Shown: positions 45,194-55,796, counted from the stretch's first letter. The stretch: DNA of 64,000 bases from Pseudomonas nitroreducens (GCF_014204515.1 NZ_JACHLI010000002.1:1-64000), one strand, 5' to 3'. Translations and numbers: made by a program. The notes: generated by a model from the letters alone, not told the origin.

Positions 45194-46150
45194 TCAGCTC
45201 TGCAGCCCCCGGGCGGCCAGGTAGGCGAGGAAGGCTTCGCGGCTGGAGTAACGCGGCTGGTAACCGAACTCCTCCTTCAGCCGGCGGTTGTCCAGCACCG
45301 GGCGATAGCGCAGGTAGTCCACCTGTTCCGGACCGAAGCGCGACAGCCCCAGCGGCTTGAGCAGCCCCAGGCCCGCGCGCATCAGGCCTGCCGGCAAGGG
45401 GCGATAGGGTTTGCCGAGCAGGCCGGCGATCTCGCGCAGCGACAGGGCGCCATCGCCGGCGAGGTTGTAGATGCCTTCGCTGCCACGTTCCAGGCCCTGG
45501 CGGATGACGTTCACCACGTCCTGATCCCAGATGAACACGAAGCGGCTGCGATGGCCGAGCACGCCGACCAGGCTGGGACGGGCGAAGAGCTCGGCCAGCG
45601 GGTTATGCACACGGCGGCCGAGAATGGTGCCGGGGCGCAGGATCAGCTGCTTGAGTTGTGGATAACTCTTCCGTGCGGTGGCCAGCAGCTGCTCGATCTC
45701 CTGCTTGTAGCGAGCGTGAAGCAGGTCGGGATTGCCCCGCAGCGGCTGGTTCTCGTCGATCCATTCGGCATTGTCGCGATGGAAGCCATAGGCGGTGGCC
45801 GAACTGGTGACGATCAGCTGCTGCACGCCGCTTTCCTGCGCCGCCTCGATCAGCGTGCGGGTGCCACCGACTTCGATGGCATGGTGCTTGTCGGCGGACA
45901 TCCCCGGCGGTGGGTTGACCACGCTGGCCAGGTGCACGATCGCATCCGGCCGGCAACCTTCCACGCAGGCTCGCGTCTGCGCGCTGATCCCCAGGTCCAG
46001 CAGCACCGGCTCGATGTTCGGCCGCAGGCCCTGGGGATTGAGCCGCTTGGTGTCCGCGGCGATCAAGGTCCAGTCCAGGTGCTGGATGGCCAGATCGTTG
46101 AGCAGACTCTGCCCGAGGAAACCGGCGGCACCGGTGATCAGGACGCGCAT
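45194..46150 (-). CDS. NAD-dependent epimerase/dehydratase (extended SDR)
   Basis: 318 residues. N-terminal Rossmann motif GAAGFLGQSL (7-16), then catalytic-type SSATAYG and the YKQEIE Tyr-Lys pair (about 168-172). Resembles UDP-glucose epimerase-like proteins of unassigned substrate. ATG at 46150 has GGAGG 5 bases upstream; the open frame upstream of it lacks coding character. Divergent from the M16 peptidase gene, convergent with the AraC gene. Confidence 0.86.
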   Translation of the reverse strand: MRVLITGAAGFLGQSLLNDLAIQHLDWTLIAADTKRLNPQGLRPNIEPVLLDLGISAQTRACVEGCRPDAIVHLASVVNPPPGMSADKHHAIEVGGTRTLIEAAQESGVQQLIVTSSATAYGFHRDNAEWIDENQPLRGNPDLLHARYKQEIEQLLATARKSYPQLKQLILRPGTILGRRVHNPLAELFARPSLVGVLGHRSRFVFIWDQDVVNVIRQGLERGSEGIYNLAGDGALSLREIAGLLGKPYRPLPAGLMRAGLGLLKPLGLSRFGPEQVDYLRYRPVLDNRRLKEEFGYQPRYSSREAFLAYLAARGLQS

Positions 46151-46358
46151 GGAACCTCCAGATCGCTCAGGCGTGGAGTGAACGTCGGGGACGTCTTCGG
46201 GGGGTGATTGGTTGCAGCGTAGTTCCAAGGCGCCAGCACCGACAGTGACCGCGCAAGCCAGTGCCGTGACCAAAGATGCCAGCGATCCGGGTTGAACGCG
46301 GTAGGTTCGCGCGGGTCAATCCGCTATCCTCACGGCTTTGCGTTCAGGCACACCGCTC

Positions 46359-47732
46359 ATGCGTTGGTTGTACCTCCCCCTGCTATCCCTCCTGCTCAGC
46401 GCCGGCTGCTTCGCCGACCAGCGCCAGACGGTCGAGGCCTACCAGTTGGAGAACGGCATGGGCGTGCTGTTCAAGCCCACTCGCGAGAAGGGCCACGTGT
46501 CGATCCGGCTGATCGTCGGTGTCGGCTTCAGCGATTTCGCCTGCGCTGAGCGGCAACTCCCGCACCTCATGGAACACCTGTTCTTCAGCGGCCTGGACGG
46601 CGGCGACGAGGCCGACCTGGAGGCGCGCATGCAGGCCCTGGGTGGCCAGTGGAACGCCTTCACCAGCGAGGGCGACACTGCCTTCGTGGTCGAATCCCCC
46701 GCCAGCACCCAGCGCCAGGTGCTCGACCTGCTGCTGGAAATCATCACCCGCACCCAGCTCGACGCGCGCAGGATCGAATCCACCAAGCAGGTGCTGGTGC
46801 GCGAGGACGGCGGCCATTACTCGCACCTGCAGCGCTGGCTCGATCACCAGAACGTCAGCCGTGCCGGCCAGGAGCAGCTGGCGGTGGAACTCGGTCTGGC
46901 CTGCGCCGAGCGCGCGCCTGTGGATAACCTCACCCAGGCCCAGCTCGAGCAGCTGCGCAAGAACTGGTACGTGCCGAGCAACATGACCCTGATCATCGTC
47001 GGCGACCTCGACCCGCGCCTGCCGGTCTACCTCGGCCGCACCTACGGCGCCCTGGTCGACCACGACACCCCGCAACGCCGTGACCTGCCAACCCTGAAGG
47101 GCCCGGCCAAGCGCGAGCGCAACCTCACCAGCGGCCTGTTCGGCGAAAGCGCCGTGCTGCACTGGATATTCCCCGAGCCGGAGGATGCCGACGGCGCCAC
47201 CCTCGACCTGCTCCAGGCCTACCTGAACGACGCGCTGTACACCGAGCTGCGGGTCCGCCGCGAGCTGTCCTACGGGCCCTGGAGCGAGCGCACGGCCTGG
47301 GCCAACCAGGGTTTCATGAGCCTCAATGCAGACGTCGAACGCGAGGACCTGCGGGTCACCCGGCAGGCCATGCAGGACTTGCTGGAGAAGATCCGCCACG
47401 ACGGTCTCGACCCGCAGCGTTTCGCCCGCATCCAGCGGGTGGCGCGGGCGCAACTGGCCTGGAGCACACCGGGCAACTCGACGCTGGCGGATTACTACTG
47501 GGGTGCGCTGGCGGACTTCGACGACGGCAAATTCCCCGACGAGGACAAGCGCCTGGCCAAGGTCAGCCTGAAGCAGGCCAACGAAGTGGCCCAGCACCTG
47601 TTCAAGGACGAGGGTTATCTGCGTATCGAGGAGCCGCTGCTGGACGACGACATGGTCTATCCCCTGGCGGCGCTGGGCACGCTGCTGCTGGCGGCCCTGC
47701 TCGGACTGGCGCTATGGCGCCGGCGGGGCTGA
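46359..47732 (+). CDS. M16 zinc metallopeptidase, probable lipoprotein with C-terminal anchor
   Basis: 457 residues. Inverted zinc motif HxxEH at His69-Leu-Met-Glu72-His73 (HLMEHLFF), with the downstream helix RIESTKQVLVRED that supplies a third ligand region in the family. A lipobox-like LSAGC (Cys17) ends the signal peptide and the C-terminus has a membrane helix with RRRG tail (LAALGTLLLAALLGLALW). Tethering at both ends would be unusual. ATG at 46359. The neighbours GNAT and citA match the PA5474-5476 order. Substrates are unknown. Confidence 0.87.
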   Translation: MRWLYLPLLSLLLSAGCFADQRQTVEAYQLENGMGVLFKPTREKGHVSIRLIVGVGFSDFACAERQLPHLMEHLFFSGLDGGDEADLEARMQALGGQWNAFTSEGDTAFVVESPASTQRQVLDLLLEIITRTQLDARRIESTKQVLVREDGGHYSHLQRWLDHQNVSRAGQEQLAVELGLACAERAPVDNLTQAQLEQLRKNWYVPSNMTLIIVGDLDPRLPVYLGRTYGALVDHDTPQRRDLPTLKGPAKRERNLTSGLFGESAVLHWIFPEPEDADGATLDLLQAYLNDALYTELRVRRELSYGPWSERTAWANQGFMSLNADVEREDLRVTRQAMQDLLEKIRHDGLDPQRFARIQRVARAQLAWSTPGNSTLADYYWGALADFDDGKFPDEDKRLAKVSLKQANEVAQHLFKDEGYLRIEEPLLDDDMVYPLAALGTLLLAALLGLALWRRRG

Positions 47733-47754
47733 GCCCCGCCGCGGCGTTGCAGTC

Positions 47755-48306
47755 TCAGAGGGCGAGGCGGCGGATGACCTGGCAGGAATCGTCCGGGTCC
47801 ATCTGGGCGCGGAAGCCCAGTTCGCGGGCCATGTCGCGCATGTCGCGGTCCATTGACGAGTCGATCGAATACATCTGGTGGAAGCCGTTGCGCCTGGCCA
47901 CGTCGATCAGGTGGCGCATCAGCGCGACGTCCAGGCCCAGCTGCTTGAAGTCGTCGGCGATGGTCACCGCGCACTCGCACTGCTGGTTATCCACAGCCGC
48001 GTAGCGGCTGATGCCGACTTCGCGCAGCTCGCCATCCACATGGGTCAGGGCGATGAAGGCCATGGTGGTCTGGTAGTCCACGTCCATCAGGCGGTCGAGC
48101 AGCCTGTCGTCGATCTTCACTTCACCGTGGAAGCGGAACTTGCGGGTCATGGGGGACAGGCGTTCGAGGAACAGGCGCTCGCGCTCGCGGTCTTCGGCGC
48201 GCAACGGACGGATCAGCACGTGGTTGCCGTCTTCCAGGGTTTCTATCCAGTGATCGGCGCCAACAGCCCCGAGGGCTGCGAGCTCGGTGGTGGGGTGGGT
48301 GATCAT
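47755..48306 (-). CDS. GNAT-family N-acetyltransferase
   Basis: 183 residues. The GNAT domain begins at LIRPLRAEDRERERLFLERLS and contains the acetyl-CoA site variant ADDFKQLGLDVALMRHLIDVAR. The sequence is like the acetyltransferase portion of protein lysine acetyltransferases (Pat/PA5475-type), but without the acyl-CoA synthetase domain. ATG at 48306 with GGAG 8 bases upstream; an upstream open frame is not supported. It lies between the M16 gene (convergent) and citA on the same strand (126 bp gap). Confidence 0.88.
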   Translation of the reverse strand: MITHPTTELAALGAVGADHWIETLEDGNHVLIRPLRAEDRERERLFLERLSPMTRKFRFHGEVKIDDRLLDRLMDVDYQTTMAFIALTHVDGELREVGISRYAAVDNQQCECAVTIADDFKQLGLDVALMRHLIDVARRNGFHQMYSIDSSMDRDMRDMARELGFRAQMDPDDSCQVIRRLAL

Positions 48307-48432
48307 GACGCGTTCTCCGCTGGCGAAGAGGGATTGGGTTGACCCTATCCTCTCCCGCCAGCGCCGGGCGGGCCTGACCTGGGTCAATGCCGCCCGCAAC
48401 CCGGCTGGGGCAGAACGTCGCAGCCCCTGGGT

Positions 48433-49725
48433 TCAGGCACCGCTGGCGAGCAGCGCGCCCTCGCGCACACGGGCGCCCTTGCGGAACAGCACCAGGGTGG
48501 CGAGCAGGCCCAGCGCCGCCGCACCACTGAGCCAGATGCCGGGGGCAGCTTTGTTGTCCAGCACGTGGATCAGCCAGGTGCAGACCGCCGGGGTGAAGCC
48601 GCCGAAGGTCGCGGTGGCGAGGCTGTAGGCCAGGGAGAAGCCGGTGGTGCGCACGTCCGCCGGCATCACCTCGGTCAGCGCCACCACCATCGCGCCGTTG
48701 TAGCTGCCATAGAGGAAGGACAGCCACAGCTCGACTTCCAGCAGGCGCGCGAAGCTCGGCTCGGCGACCAGCCAGGAGAGCATCGGATAGGCCGTGACCA
48801 GCGCCAGCACGGTGGCCGCCAGCAACAGCGGCTTGCGTCCGATGCGGTCGGACACGGCGCCCATCACCGGTAGCCAGATGAAGTTGGACAGACCCACGCA
48901 AACGGTCACCAGCAGGCTGTCGAAGTCCGACAGGTGCAGTTCGTTCCTGCCGAAGGTCGGGGTGTAGGCGGTGATCAGGTAGAAGGACACCGTGGTCATC
49001 ACCACCATGGCGGTGCCTGCCAGCACCAGGCCGAAGTTCTGGCCGATGGAGCGCAGCACCTGGCTCAGGGTCGGGCGATGCTTGCGCTGCTGGAATTCCG
49101 GGGTTTCCTCCAGTGAGCGGCGGATGATGAACAGCACCGGGACGATCAGGCAGCCGACGAAGAACGGCACGCGCCAGCCCCACTCGCCCATGTCCTGCGG
49201 GCTCAGCCAGTGGTTGAGGAGCACGCCCAGCAGGCCGGCGAAGACCACCGCGACCTGCTGGCTGGCCGACTGCCAGCTGACGAAGAAGCCGCGCTTGCCG
49301 GGAGTGGCGATCTCCGCCAGGTACACCGACACGCCGCCCAGTTCGACCCCGGCGGAGAAGCCCTGCAGCAGTCGGCCGAACAACACCAGCAGGGGCGCCG
49401 CGACGCCCAGGGTGGCATAACCGGGCACGAAGGCGATCAGCAGGGTGCCCATCGCCATCAGGCCGAGGGTGATGATCAGGCCCTGGCGGCGGCCGTGGCG
49501 GTCGATATAGGCGCCGAGGAAGATGGCGCCCAGCGGGCGCATCAGGAAACCGGCGCCGAAGGTCGCCAGCGACAGCATCAGGGAGGCGAAGGGATCGTCG
49601 CCGGGAAAGAAGGTCTTGGCGATGGCGGTGGCGTAGAAGCCATACACCATGAAGTCGTACATCTCGAGGAAGTTGCCACTCACCACGCGGAAGACGGCTT
49701 TGGCTTTGGAATTGTTCGAGGCCAT
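48433..49725 (-). CDS. citA: Citrate/tricarboxylate:proton symporter, MHS family
   Basis: 430 residues with 12 predicted membrane helices. MFS/MHS signatures: FLEMYDFMVYGFYATAIAKTFF at the first helix, RPLGAIFLGAYIDRHGRRQGL for the loop 2-3 motif, and DRIGRKPLLL. CitA-type proteins import citrate or tricarballylate with protons. The long AT-rich region upstream (49726-50154) presumably holds its promoter. The gene order M16-GNAT-citA matches P. aeruginosa. Confidence 0.88.
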   Translation of the reverse strand: MASNNSKAKAVFRVVSGNFLEMYDFMVYGFYATAIAKTFFPGDDPFASLMLSLATFGAGFLMRPLGAIFLGAYIDRHGRRQGLIITLGLMAMGTLLIAFVPGYATLGVAAPLLVLFGRLLQGFSAGVELGGVSVYLAEIATPGKRGFFVSWQSASQQVAVVFAGLLGVLLNHWLSPQDMGEWGWRVPFFVGCLIVPVLFIIRRSLEETPEFQQRKHRPTLSQVLRSIGQNFGLVLAGTAMVVMTTVSFYLITAYTPTFGRNELHLSDFDSLLVTVCVGLSNFIWLPVMGAVSDRIGRKPLLLAATVLALVTAYPMLSWLVAEPSFARLLEVELWLSFLYGSYNGAMVVALTEVMPADVRTTGFSLAYSLATATFGGFTPAVCTWLIHVLDNKAAPGIWLSGAAALGLLATLVLFRKGARVREGALLASGA

Positions 49726-50154
49726 AAGAACATCACTCAGGGCTGATACACGGGGATTTCCGTCAGGGAAACCGGAGGTCGCTCTCCACGGCAGGCAGGC
49801 CCTGGGCAGACGACTTATTTGTAACCCTATGTGTAAAAGCGCCTGTTCGACAATCGAAAATTGCCTGAAAGGCCCATATTGACTGGTTTTGAAAGCTTGG
49901 TGAAAGCTTCGATACCGTTCGTCAGATAGCCAACTTCTGCAAACTGTCTCGCAGTTTCGTTTATAACTTTTGAAATCCAGTTAATCCATTTTACTTTTCG
50001 TATAACCAATATACTTCCTACATAAATGTAGGAAACTTTCGCCAATCAAGATGGATTAACGAGAAAGGTCCCAAGTTAAGAATCTTATTTTTATATAAGA
50101 AATTTCCTTAATTAATAGTTAGCTTTTCCCACAAACAACAGGGAGAGCTAACCC
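49726..50154. other. AT-rich intergenic island
   Basis: 429 bp, of which about 49830-50130 is markedly AT-rich compared with the surroundings. It contains a palindrome TTCCTACATAAATGTAGGAA (50013-50032) and T-rich runs near 50085-50120. A 72-codon open frame on the minus strand (49827-50045) begins with TTG, lacks a ribosome-binding site and is not called. The region separates divergent citA and the trypsin-like lipoprotein. Confidence 0.6.
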
Positions 50155-50814
50155 GTGAAAATCATCCTGATCCTGGCGTTGGTGTTCGGCCTCTCCGGCT
50201 GCAATGGCTGGGTTTCGCCGGAGACCGACGCCGGCCTGACCGACCGCTACTTCACCGTGTTCTCCGGGCCGCCGCTGCCCGGCATGATCGTCGCCTCCGC
50301 GGTGCAGTGGAATGCCGATTACGCGGTGACCGCCGCCCATACGCCCTTCCTGCTGAACAAGGCCTACCGCTGCAGCACCGGCTGCGACCTGCTGTTCATC
50401 GCCCACAAGGCCACCGGCGCGCTGCCGCAATGGCGGGAATTCCGTTCGGGAGAGTCCGTCACCGCCCTGGGCAGCAGCACGCTGCTGATCCCCATGAGCG
50501 CGACCGGGAAGGTCTGGCCAGTGCCCTTTATCGATTCCGGTTCGCCGAGTGCCGAGCGCTACGGCGTACACGACGCGGCCATCGCCAAGGGCATGTCCGG
50601 CGGCCCGTTGCTGGCCAGCGACGGGGCGGTGCTGGGGATCAACATCGGCTACCAGACCGGCTTCACCCCGCCGCCGCAGCGGCCGGAGCTGGCCGGCATG
50701 TCACGCCTGAGCGTGTTCGTGCCCTACAGCGTGATCCAGCGCGAGTGGCTGCTGTTCCAGGCACAGGCGGCGCACAAGGGCGCCCAGGCCAATCTTCAGG
50801 CGAAGAACCAGTAG
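50155..50814 (+). CDS. Trypsin-like serine peptidase lipoprotein
   Basis: 219 residues. Lipobox LSGC with Cys16. A compact chymotrypsin-fold pattern: catalytic His62 in TAAHTP and nucleophile Ser148 in KGMSGGPLL with the following GVLGI-like AVLGINIGY strand. Asp78 (GCDLLFI) is a possible third residue. The start is GTG at 50155 with GGGAGAG upstream. Its 3' end overlaps the convergent SpmA/B-like gene by 19 bp. Could be active or a pseudo-protease; the triad Asp is the weak point. Confidence 0.78.
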   Translation: MKIILILALVFGLSGCNGWVSPETDAGLTDRYFTVFSGPPLPGMIVASAVQWNADYAVTAAHTPFLLNKAYRCSTGCDLLFIAHKATGALPQWREFRSGESVTALGSSTLLIPMSATGKVWPVPFIDSGSPSAERYGVHDAAIAKGMSGGPLLASDGAVLGINIGYQTGFTPPPQRPELAGMSRLSVFVPYSVIQREWLLFQAQAAHKGAQANLQAKNQ

Positions 50815-52025
50815 CAGACGCCGATGGAGGCCAGCACGCCGGCCAGGTCGGCCAGCAGCGCGCAGCCCACGGCGTGGCGGGCGCGCTGGATGCCGACGGC
50901 GCCGAAGTACACGGCGAGCACATAGAAGGTGGTTTCGGTGCTGCCCTGCACGGTGGCGGCTACCAGGGCGGGGAAGCTGTCCACGCCGTGGGACTGCATG
51001 GTCTCCAGCAGCATCGCCCGCGCGGCGCTGCCGGAGAACGGCTTGACCAGCGCGGTGGGCAAAGCGTCGACGAAGCGGGTATCCCAGCCGACGCCCTCGA
51101 CCAGCCAGCGGATGCCGTCCAGGGCCATCTCCAGCGCCCCGGAGGCGCGCAGCACGCCGACGGCGCAGAGCATCGCCACCAGGTAGGGCAGCAGGCTCTT
51201 GGCGACGTCGAAACCTTCCTTCGCGCCTTCGACGAAGGTTTCGTACACCGGCACCTTCTTCAACCAGCCGACCACGAGGAACAGCATGATGATGCCGAAC
51301 AGCGTCAGGTTGCCCAGCAGCGAGGAGAGGTGCGCCAGCGCCGTGGCGGACAGCCCGGCCAGCAGCGCCATGAAGGCGCCCAGCGCCAGCGCGCCGGGAA
51401 TCAGGTAGGCCAGCACCACCGGGTCCCACAGCCGCAGGCGTTGCATGACCGCCACGCTGAGCAGGCCGACCAGGGTCGACGCGCTGGTGGCCAGCAGGAT
51501 CGGCAGGAATACCAGGGTCGGGTCCACCGCGCCCTGCTGGGCGCGGTACATGAAGATGGTCACCGGCAGCAGGGTCAGCGAAGAGGCGTTGAGCACCAGG
51601 AAGAGGATCTGCGCGTTGCTCGCCGTGGTGCTGCTGGGGTTGAGCTCCTGCAGCGCCTTCATGGCCTTCAGGCCGATGGGCGTGGCCGCGTTGTCCAGGC
51701 CCAGGCCGTTGGCGGCGAAGTTCAGGGTGATCAGGCCGATGGCCGGGTGGCCGGCGGGCACTTCCGGCATCAGGCGGCGGAACAGCGGGCCGAGCAGCAC
51801 CGCGAGCTTTTCCACCAGCCCGGCCTTCTCGGCGATGCGCAGGAAGCCCAGCCACAGGGTGAGGGTGCCGAACAGCAGCACCATGACTTCCACCGACAGC
51901 TTGGCCATGGCGAACAGGCTTTCCACCATGGCGGCGAACACGTCGGCCTCGCCACCCAGCAGCCAGCGGGAAAGCGCGGTGATTGCCGCGACGATGAAAA
52001 AGCCCAGCCACAGGCCGTTGAGCAT
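50796..52025 (-). CDS. SpmA/SpmB-like nucleoside-recognition membrane protein (fused)
   Basis: 409 residues with about ten membrane helices. Two gate domains: the first (NFAANGLGLDNAATPIGLKAM, about 107-127) matches SpmA and the second (about 225-400, GSTETTFYVLAVYFGAVGI) matches SpmB. In Firmicutes these are separate genes; in Pseudomonas a fused form is usual. Function is unknown; transport of a nucleoside-like or other small molecule has been suggested. ATG at 52025 with AAGGGGG upstream. Convergent overlap with the trypsin-like gene. Confidence 0.87.
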   Translation of the reverse strand: MLNGLWLGFFIVAAITALSRWLLGGEADVFAAMVESLFAMAKLSVEVMVLLFGTLTLWLGFLRIAEKAGLVEKLAVLLGPLFRRLMPEVPAGHPAIGLITLNFAANGLGLDNAATPIGLKAMKALQELNPSSTTASNAQILFLVLNASSLTLLPVTIFMYRAQQGAVDPTLVFLPILLATSASTLVGLLSVAVMQRLRLWDPVVLAYLIPGALALGAFMALLAGLSATALAHLSSLLGNLTLFGIIMLFLVVGWLKKVPVYETFVEGAKEGFDVAKSLLPYLVAMLCAVGVLRASGALEMALDGIRWLVEGVGWDTRFVDALPTALVKPFSGSAARAMLLETMQSHGVDSFPALVAATVQGSTETTFYVLAVYFGAVGIQRARHAVGCALLADLAGVLASIGVCYWFFA

Positions 52026-52089
52026 GCGATGTCCCCCTTGGAATGGCCGCGATGATAGCGGCACGGGCGCCTCCGACGCCAGAAACGAC

Positions 52090-52115
52090 AAGGCCCCGGA
52101 CAGTGCCGGGGCCTT
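52090..52115 (-). terminator. Hairpin after gltP
   Basis: AAGGCCCCGG-ACAGTG-CCGGGGCCTT lies 19 bases past the gltP stop. The T tract is short, so a moderate terminator. TTATCCACA on the minus strand (52115-52123) abuts it. Confidence 0.6.
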
Positions 52116-52133
52116 GTGGATAACCTGCCGGGA

Positions 52134-53483
<1,350 letters not shown>

Positions 53484-54171
53484 AGTGAGTCACCCTTGAT
53501 TCTTGTGGAAGTCGGGGTCGCCGAACCATCGGGATGCCGAAGGCTGGCGAAAAAAGGGGCGCATGATTCCGACCCACCCCTTCTCCGTCTAATGCCGGAA
53601 ACGCCTACCCCATGCACAATCGGCATAGGAAAAGGCATCTGAAACCTTGGTTCCAGGTCGCGAGACCCTTGATTTTCTGCATGACACAGGTTCCTCAACG
53701 CCTGTCACGCAGCGCTCTTCAAAGCCGTCTAGGCTTGCTGCTGATCGGCCATCTATGGCCCGGATTGATCGGTCAGGAAGCCCGGGACGCATCGGTCCGA
53801 CTTCTTGTTACCGGATGTACGGTCGCCCTCTGGGACCGTCTGGGATGGCCGGGGGCGAGCGAATAGCCCTTCGGCGGCATGGCTGGCGGGAAAGCGGGCG
53901 TCCTGTGGATAAGTCGCCGGATTCCGCTCTTCATTGTTTCGATGGTTGCGGTGGCTGCCGACCTGTCAGGCCCAAGGAAATCGGCTGACGGGAATCGGCG
54001 GGTGATTGTAAGACCTTTCCACAACACTCCGAATTGACTGACGTCAGTGAAGTTCGACCGGCTTCGAGCCAGCGTGCGGCTACCCTGCCGCGACCGTGAC
54101 AAGCGGGCCAGCGACGGCTCGTTCGATGTGGTGCAAGCACAACGCGGTGACACTCAGAATAAGGAAGCTCT
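53484..54171. other. Long intergenic region upstream of gltP and DUF3313 lipoprotein
   Basis: 688 bp between divergent genes. Short open frames here (for example 53647-53988 plus) have no ribosome-binding site or family and are not called. A TTATCCACA word on the minus strand lies at 53905-53913. No REP or palindromic repeat of the recognised families was found. Confidence 0.5.
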
Positions 54172-54831
54172 ATGACGCGACGCTACGTAGTACCCACCCT
54201 GCTCTTCGCCGGCGCCCTGGCGCTGGCCGGCTGCTCCAGCCAGAAACCGGACGCCTCGCAGTACTCCGGCTTCCTCGGCGACTACTCGCAACTCAAGCCC
54301 GCCACCTCCCCCAGCGGCCAGCCGGTGCTGCGCTGGACCGATCCCGGCCTGAAGCTGGCCAACTACAGCTCGGTACTGGTGGAACGGCCGGTGTACTACC
54401 CATCCCCCAGCCCCAACCAGAACATCGACCAGAAGACCCTCGATGCCATCCCCGACTACCTGAAGCAGCAGGTGGAGCTGCAACTGGGTAACCGCTACCG
54501 CATCGTCCAGCAGGCCGACCGCGACACCCTGGTACTGCGCACCGCCATTACCGGGGTGAACATCTCCACCGAAGGGCTGAAGGCCTACGAAGTCATCCCG
54601 GTGGCACTGGTGGTGGCGGCAACCACGACGGCCATGGGCACCCGCGATCAGGATACCGAGGTATTCGTGGAGTTCGAGGCGCTGGATGGCGCGACCAGCA
54701 AGCCGGTGGCCAAGGTGGTGCGCAAGGGCGCTGGCAAGACGCTGGAGAACACCAGCACGCACCTGACCCTGGACGACCTGAAACCGGTGCTCGATGGCTG
54801 GGCGCGGGACGCGGCCAACTTCAAGCCCTGA
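54172..54831 (+). CDS. DUF3313-type lipoprotein
   Basis: 219 residues. Lipobox LAGC with Cys21 (ALALAGCSSQ). The mature protein resembles DUF3313 outer-envelope lipoproteins: YSGFLGDYSQLKP at the start, then YSSVLVERPVYYPSP and DYLKQQVELQLGNRYRIV. Function unknown; family members occur with envelope-stress genes. ATG at 54172 with AAGGA upstream. A GC-rich hairpin 105 bp downstream (54936-54962) may end the transcript. Confidence 0.8.
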   Translation: MTRRYVVPTLLFAGALALAGCSSQKPDASQYSGFLGDYSQLKPATSPSGQPVLRWTDPGLKLANYSSVLVERPVYYPSPSPNQNIDQKTLDAIPDYLKQQVELQLGNRYRIVQQADRDTLVLRTAITGVNISTEGLKAYEVIPVALVVAATTTAMGTRDQDTEVFVEFEALDGATSKPVAKVVRKGAGKTLENTSTHLTLDDLKPVLDGWARDAANFKP

Positions 54832-54935
54832 TCCCGAAGGCTTTTCGTCTGCAGGCGGATGTTGAATCGGTAAGTGTTGAAGCGGAAAGGAATGTACTGA
54901 AAGGCAGTGTTCTGTAAGGAAATGTGGCACTCCGA

Positions 54936-54962
54936 AACCGGCGCGGCGTCACCGCGCCGGTT
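54936..54962. terminator. GC-rich hairpin downstream of DUF3313 gene
   Basis: AACCGGCGCGG-CGTCA-CCGCGCCGGTT is an 11-bp perfect stem without a T tract. The remaining gap (54832-55120) shows no gene. Confidence 0.45.
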
Positions 54963-55120
54963 CCGAAGGCCTTGCCTGACCCGGCCCGCCAAAGCGGAGG
55001 TACCCCCTGTACCCCTGGGTCATTCAGGACATGACGCATCCCGAACATCCCGGCCCCCTGGTCCTGCGTACGCCTTCTGGCTACGCGAATCTCTGAATCT
55101 TCATTTCGGTAGCTGAGTGC

Positions 55121-55591
55121 TCAGTACCAGTTCGGATCGCTCTTGAGCTGGTCATCGAGGATCCGTTTGACCGAATCGTCCGGCTCGCCCAGCCAGCGGA
55201 AGCTGGCGTGCTTGCTCGGCGACTTGTCCGCCGGCAGGTTCTCGGGAACCTGCACGTACAGCGCATAGGCCTTGTCCTTGTCCCAGGTGAAGGCCACGTA
55301 CAACCGATGGGCGCTGCAGTTGTGCGGCTCGCACAATTCACCCACCAGGTATTTGTCGCCCTGCTCGTCCACCGCCTGCATCGGCGTCGCCGTGCCGCTG
55401 AGGTTCATCACCCAGTCCGGCAGGCGGCTCTCGTCCTTGATCACCGACTGCCAGGTGTCGCGGTACTGCTCGTCGCTGGCGATCAGCTCGTTGAGGCGGT
55501 ATTGCGCGTCCTTGTCCGCCTCGGCTGCCAGGGCGTGAACCCCGGCGCCCAGCAGCACGAAGGACAGCAGCAGATTGCGGGTCACACCCAT
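55121..55591 (-). CDS. Ivy-type lysozyme inhibitor, periplasmic
   Basis: 156 residues with a signal peptide (VHALA-AEADK, about 23). The hallmark CxPHxC loop is present as CEPHNC (about 87-92), which plugs the lysozyme active site in Ivy. The domain also has VAFTWDKDKAYALYVQVPE, as in the family. It blocks C-type lysozyme or endogenous lytic transglycosylases. ATG at 55591 with AAGGAG 8 bases upstream; a GTG one codon earlier is less likely. P. aeruginosa has a similar inhibitor gene near algB. Confidence 0.87.
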   Translation of the reverse strand: MGVTRNLLLSFVLLGAGVHALAAEADKDAQYRLNELIASDEQYRDTWQSVIKDESRLPDWVMNLSGTATPMQAVDEQGDKYLVGELCEPHNCSAHRLYVAFTWDKDKAYALYVQVPENLPADKSPSKHASFRWLGEPDDSVKRILDDQLKSDPNWY

Positions 55592-55634
55592 CACTACGCT
55601 CCTTGTTCCACTTCTTCAGCCGATCCGACCCAGG

Positions 55635-55796
55635 TCAGCCTCGGCGACGGCCCATGAAGAAGGACACGACGAACAACACCAGGAAAATCACGAACAGGAT
55701 CTTGGCGATGCTGGTAGCCGCGCCGGCGATACCACCGAAGCCCAGGACCGCGGCGATGATGGCGATGATCAGAAATGTCAGTGCCCAGCTAAGCAT
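55635..55796 (-). CDS. DUF1328 small membrane protein
   Basis: 53 residues, almost entirely hydrophobic with two helices (LSWALTFLIIAIIAAVLGFGG, IAKILFVIFLVLFVVSFFMG) ending in RRRG. Matches the YtjA/DUF1328 family, known as stress-induced inner-membrane peptides. ATG at 55796 with AGGAG 7 bases upstream. It lies directly upstream of the lysozyme-inhibitor gene on the same strand. Confidence 0.88.
   Translation of the reverse strand: MLSWALTFLIIAIIAAVLGFGGIAGAATSIAKILFVIFLVLFVVSFFMGRRRG

Noticed and set aside
49827..50045. 72-codon minus-strand frame in the AT-rich island
   Set aside because: TTG start, no ribosome-binding site, no family; likely chance in AT-rich DNA.
53647..53988. Possible gene upstream of gltP
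   Set aside because: 113 codons with no ribosome-binding site, no motif and atypical composition.
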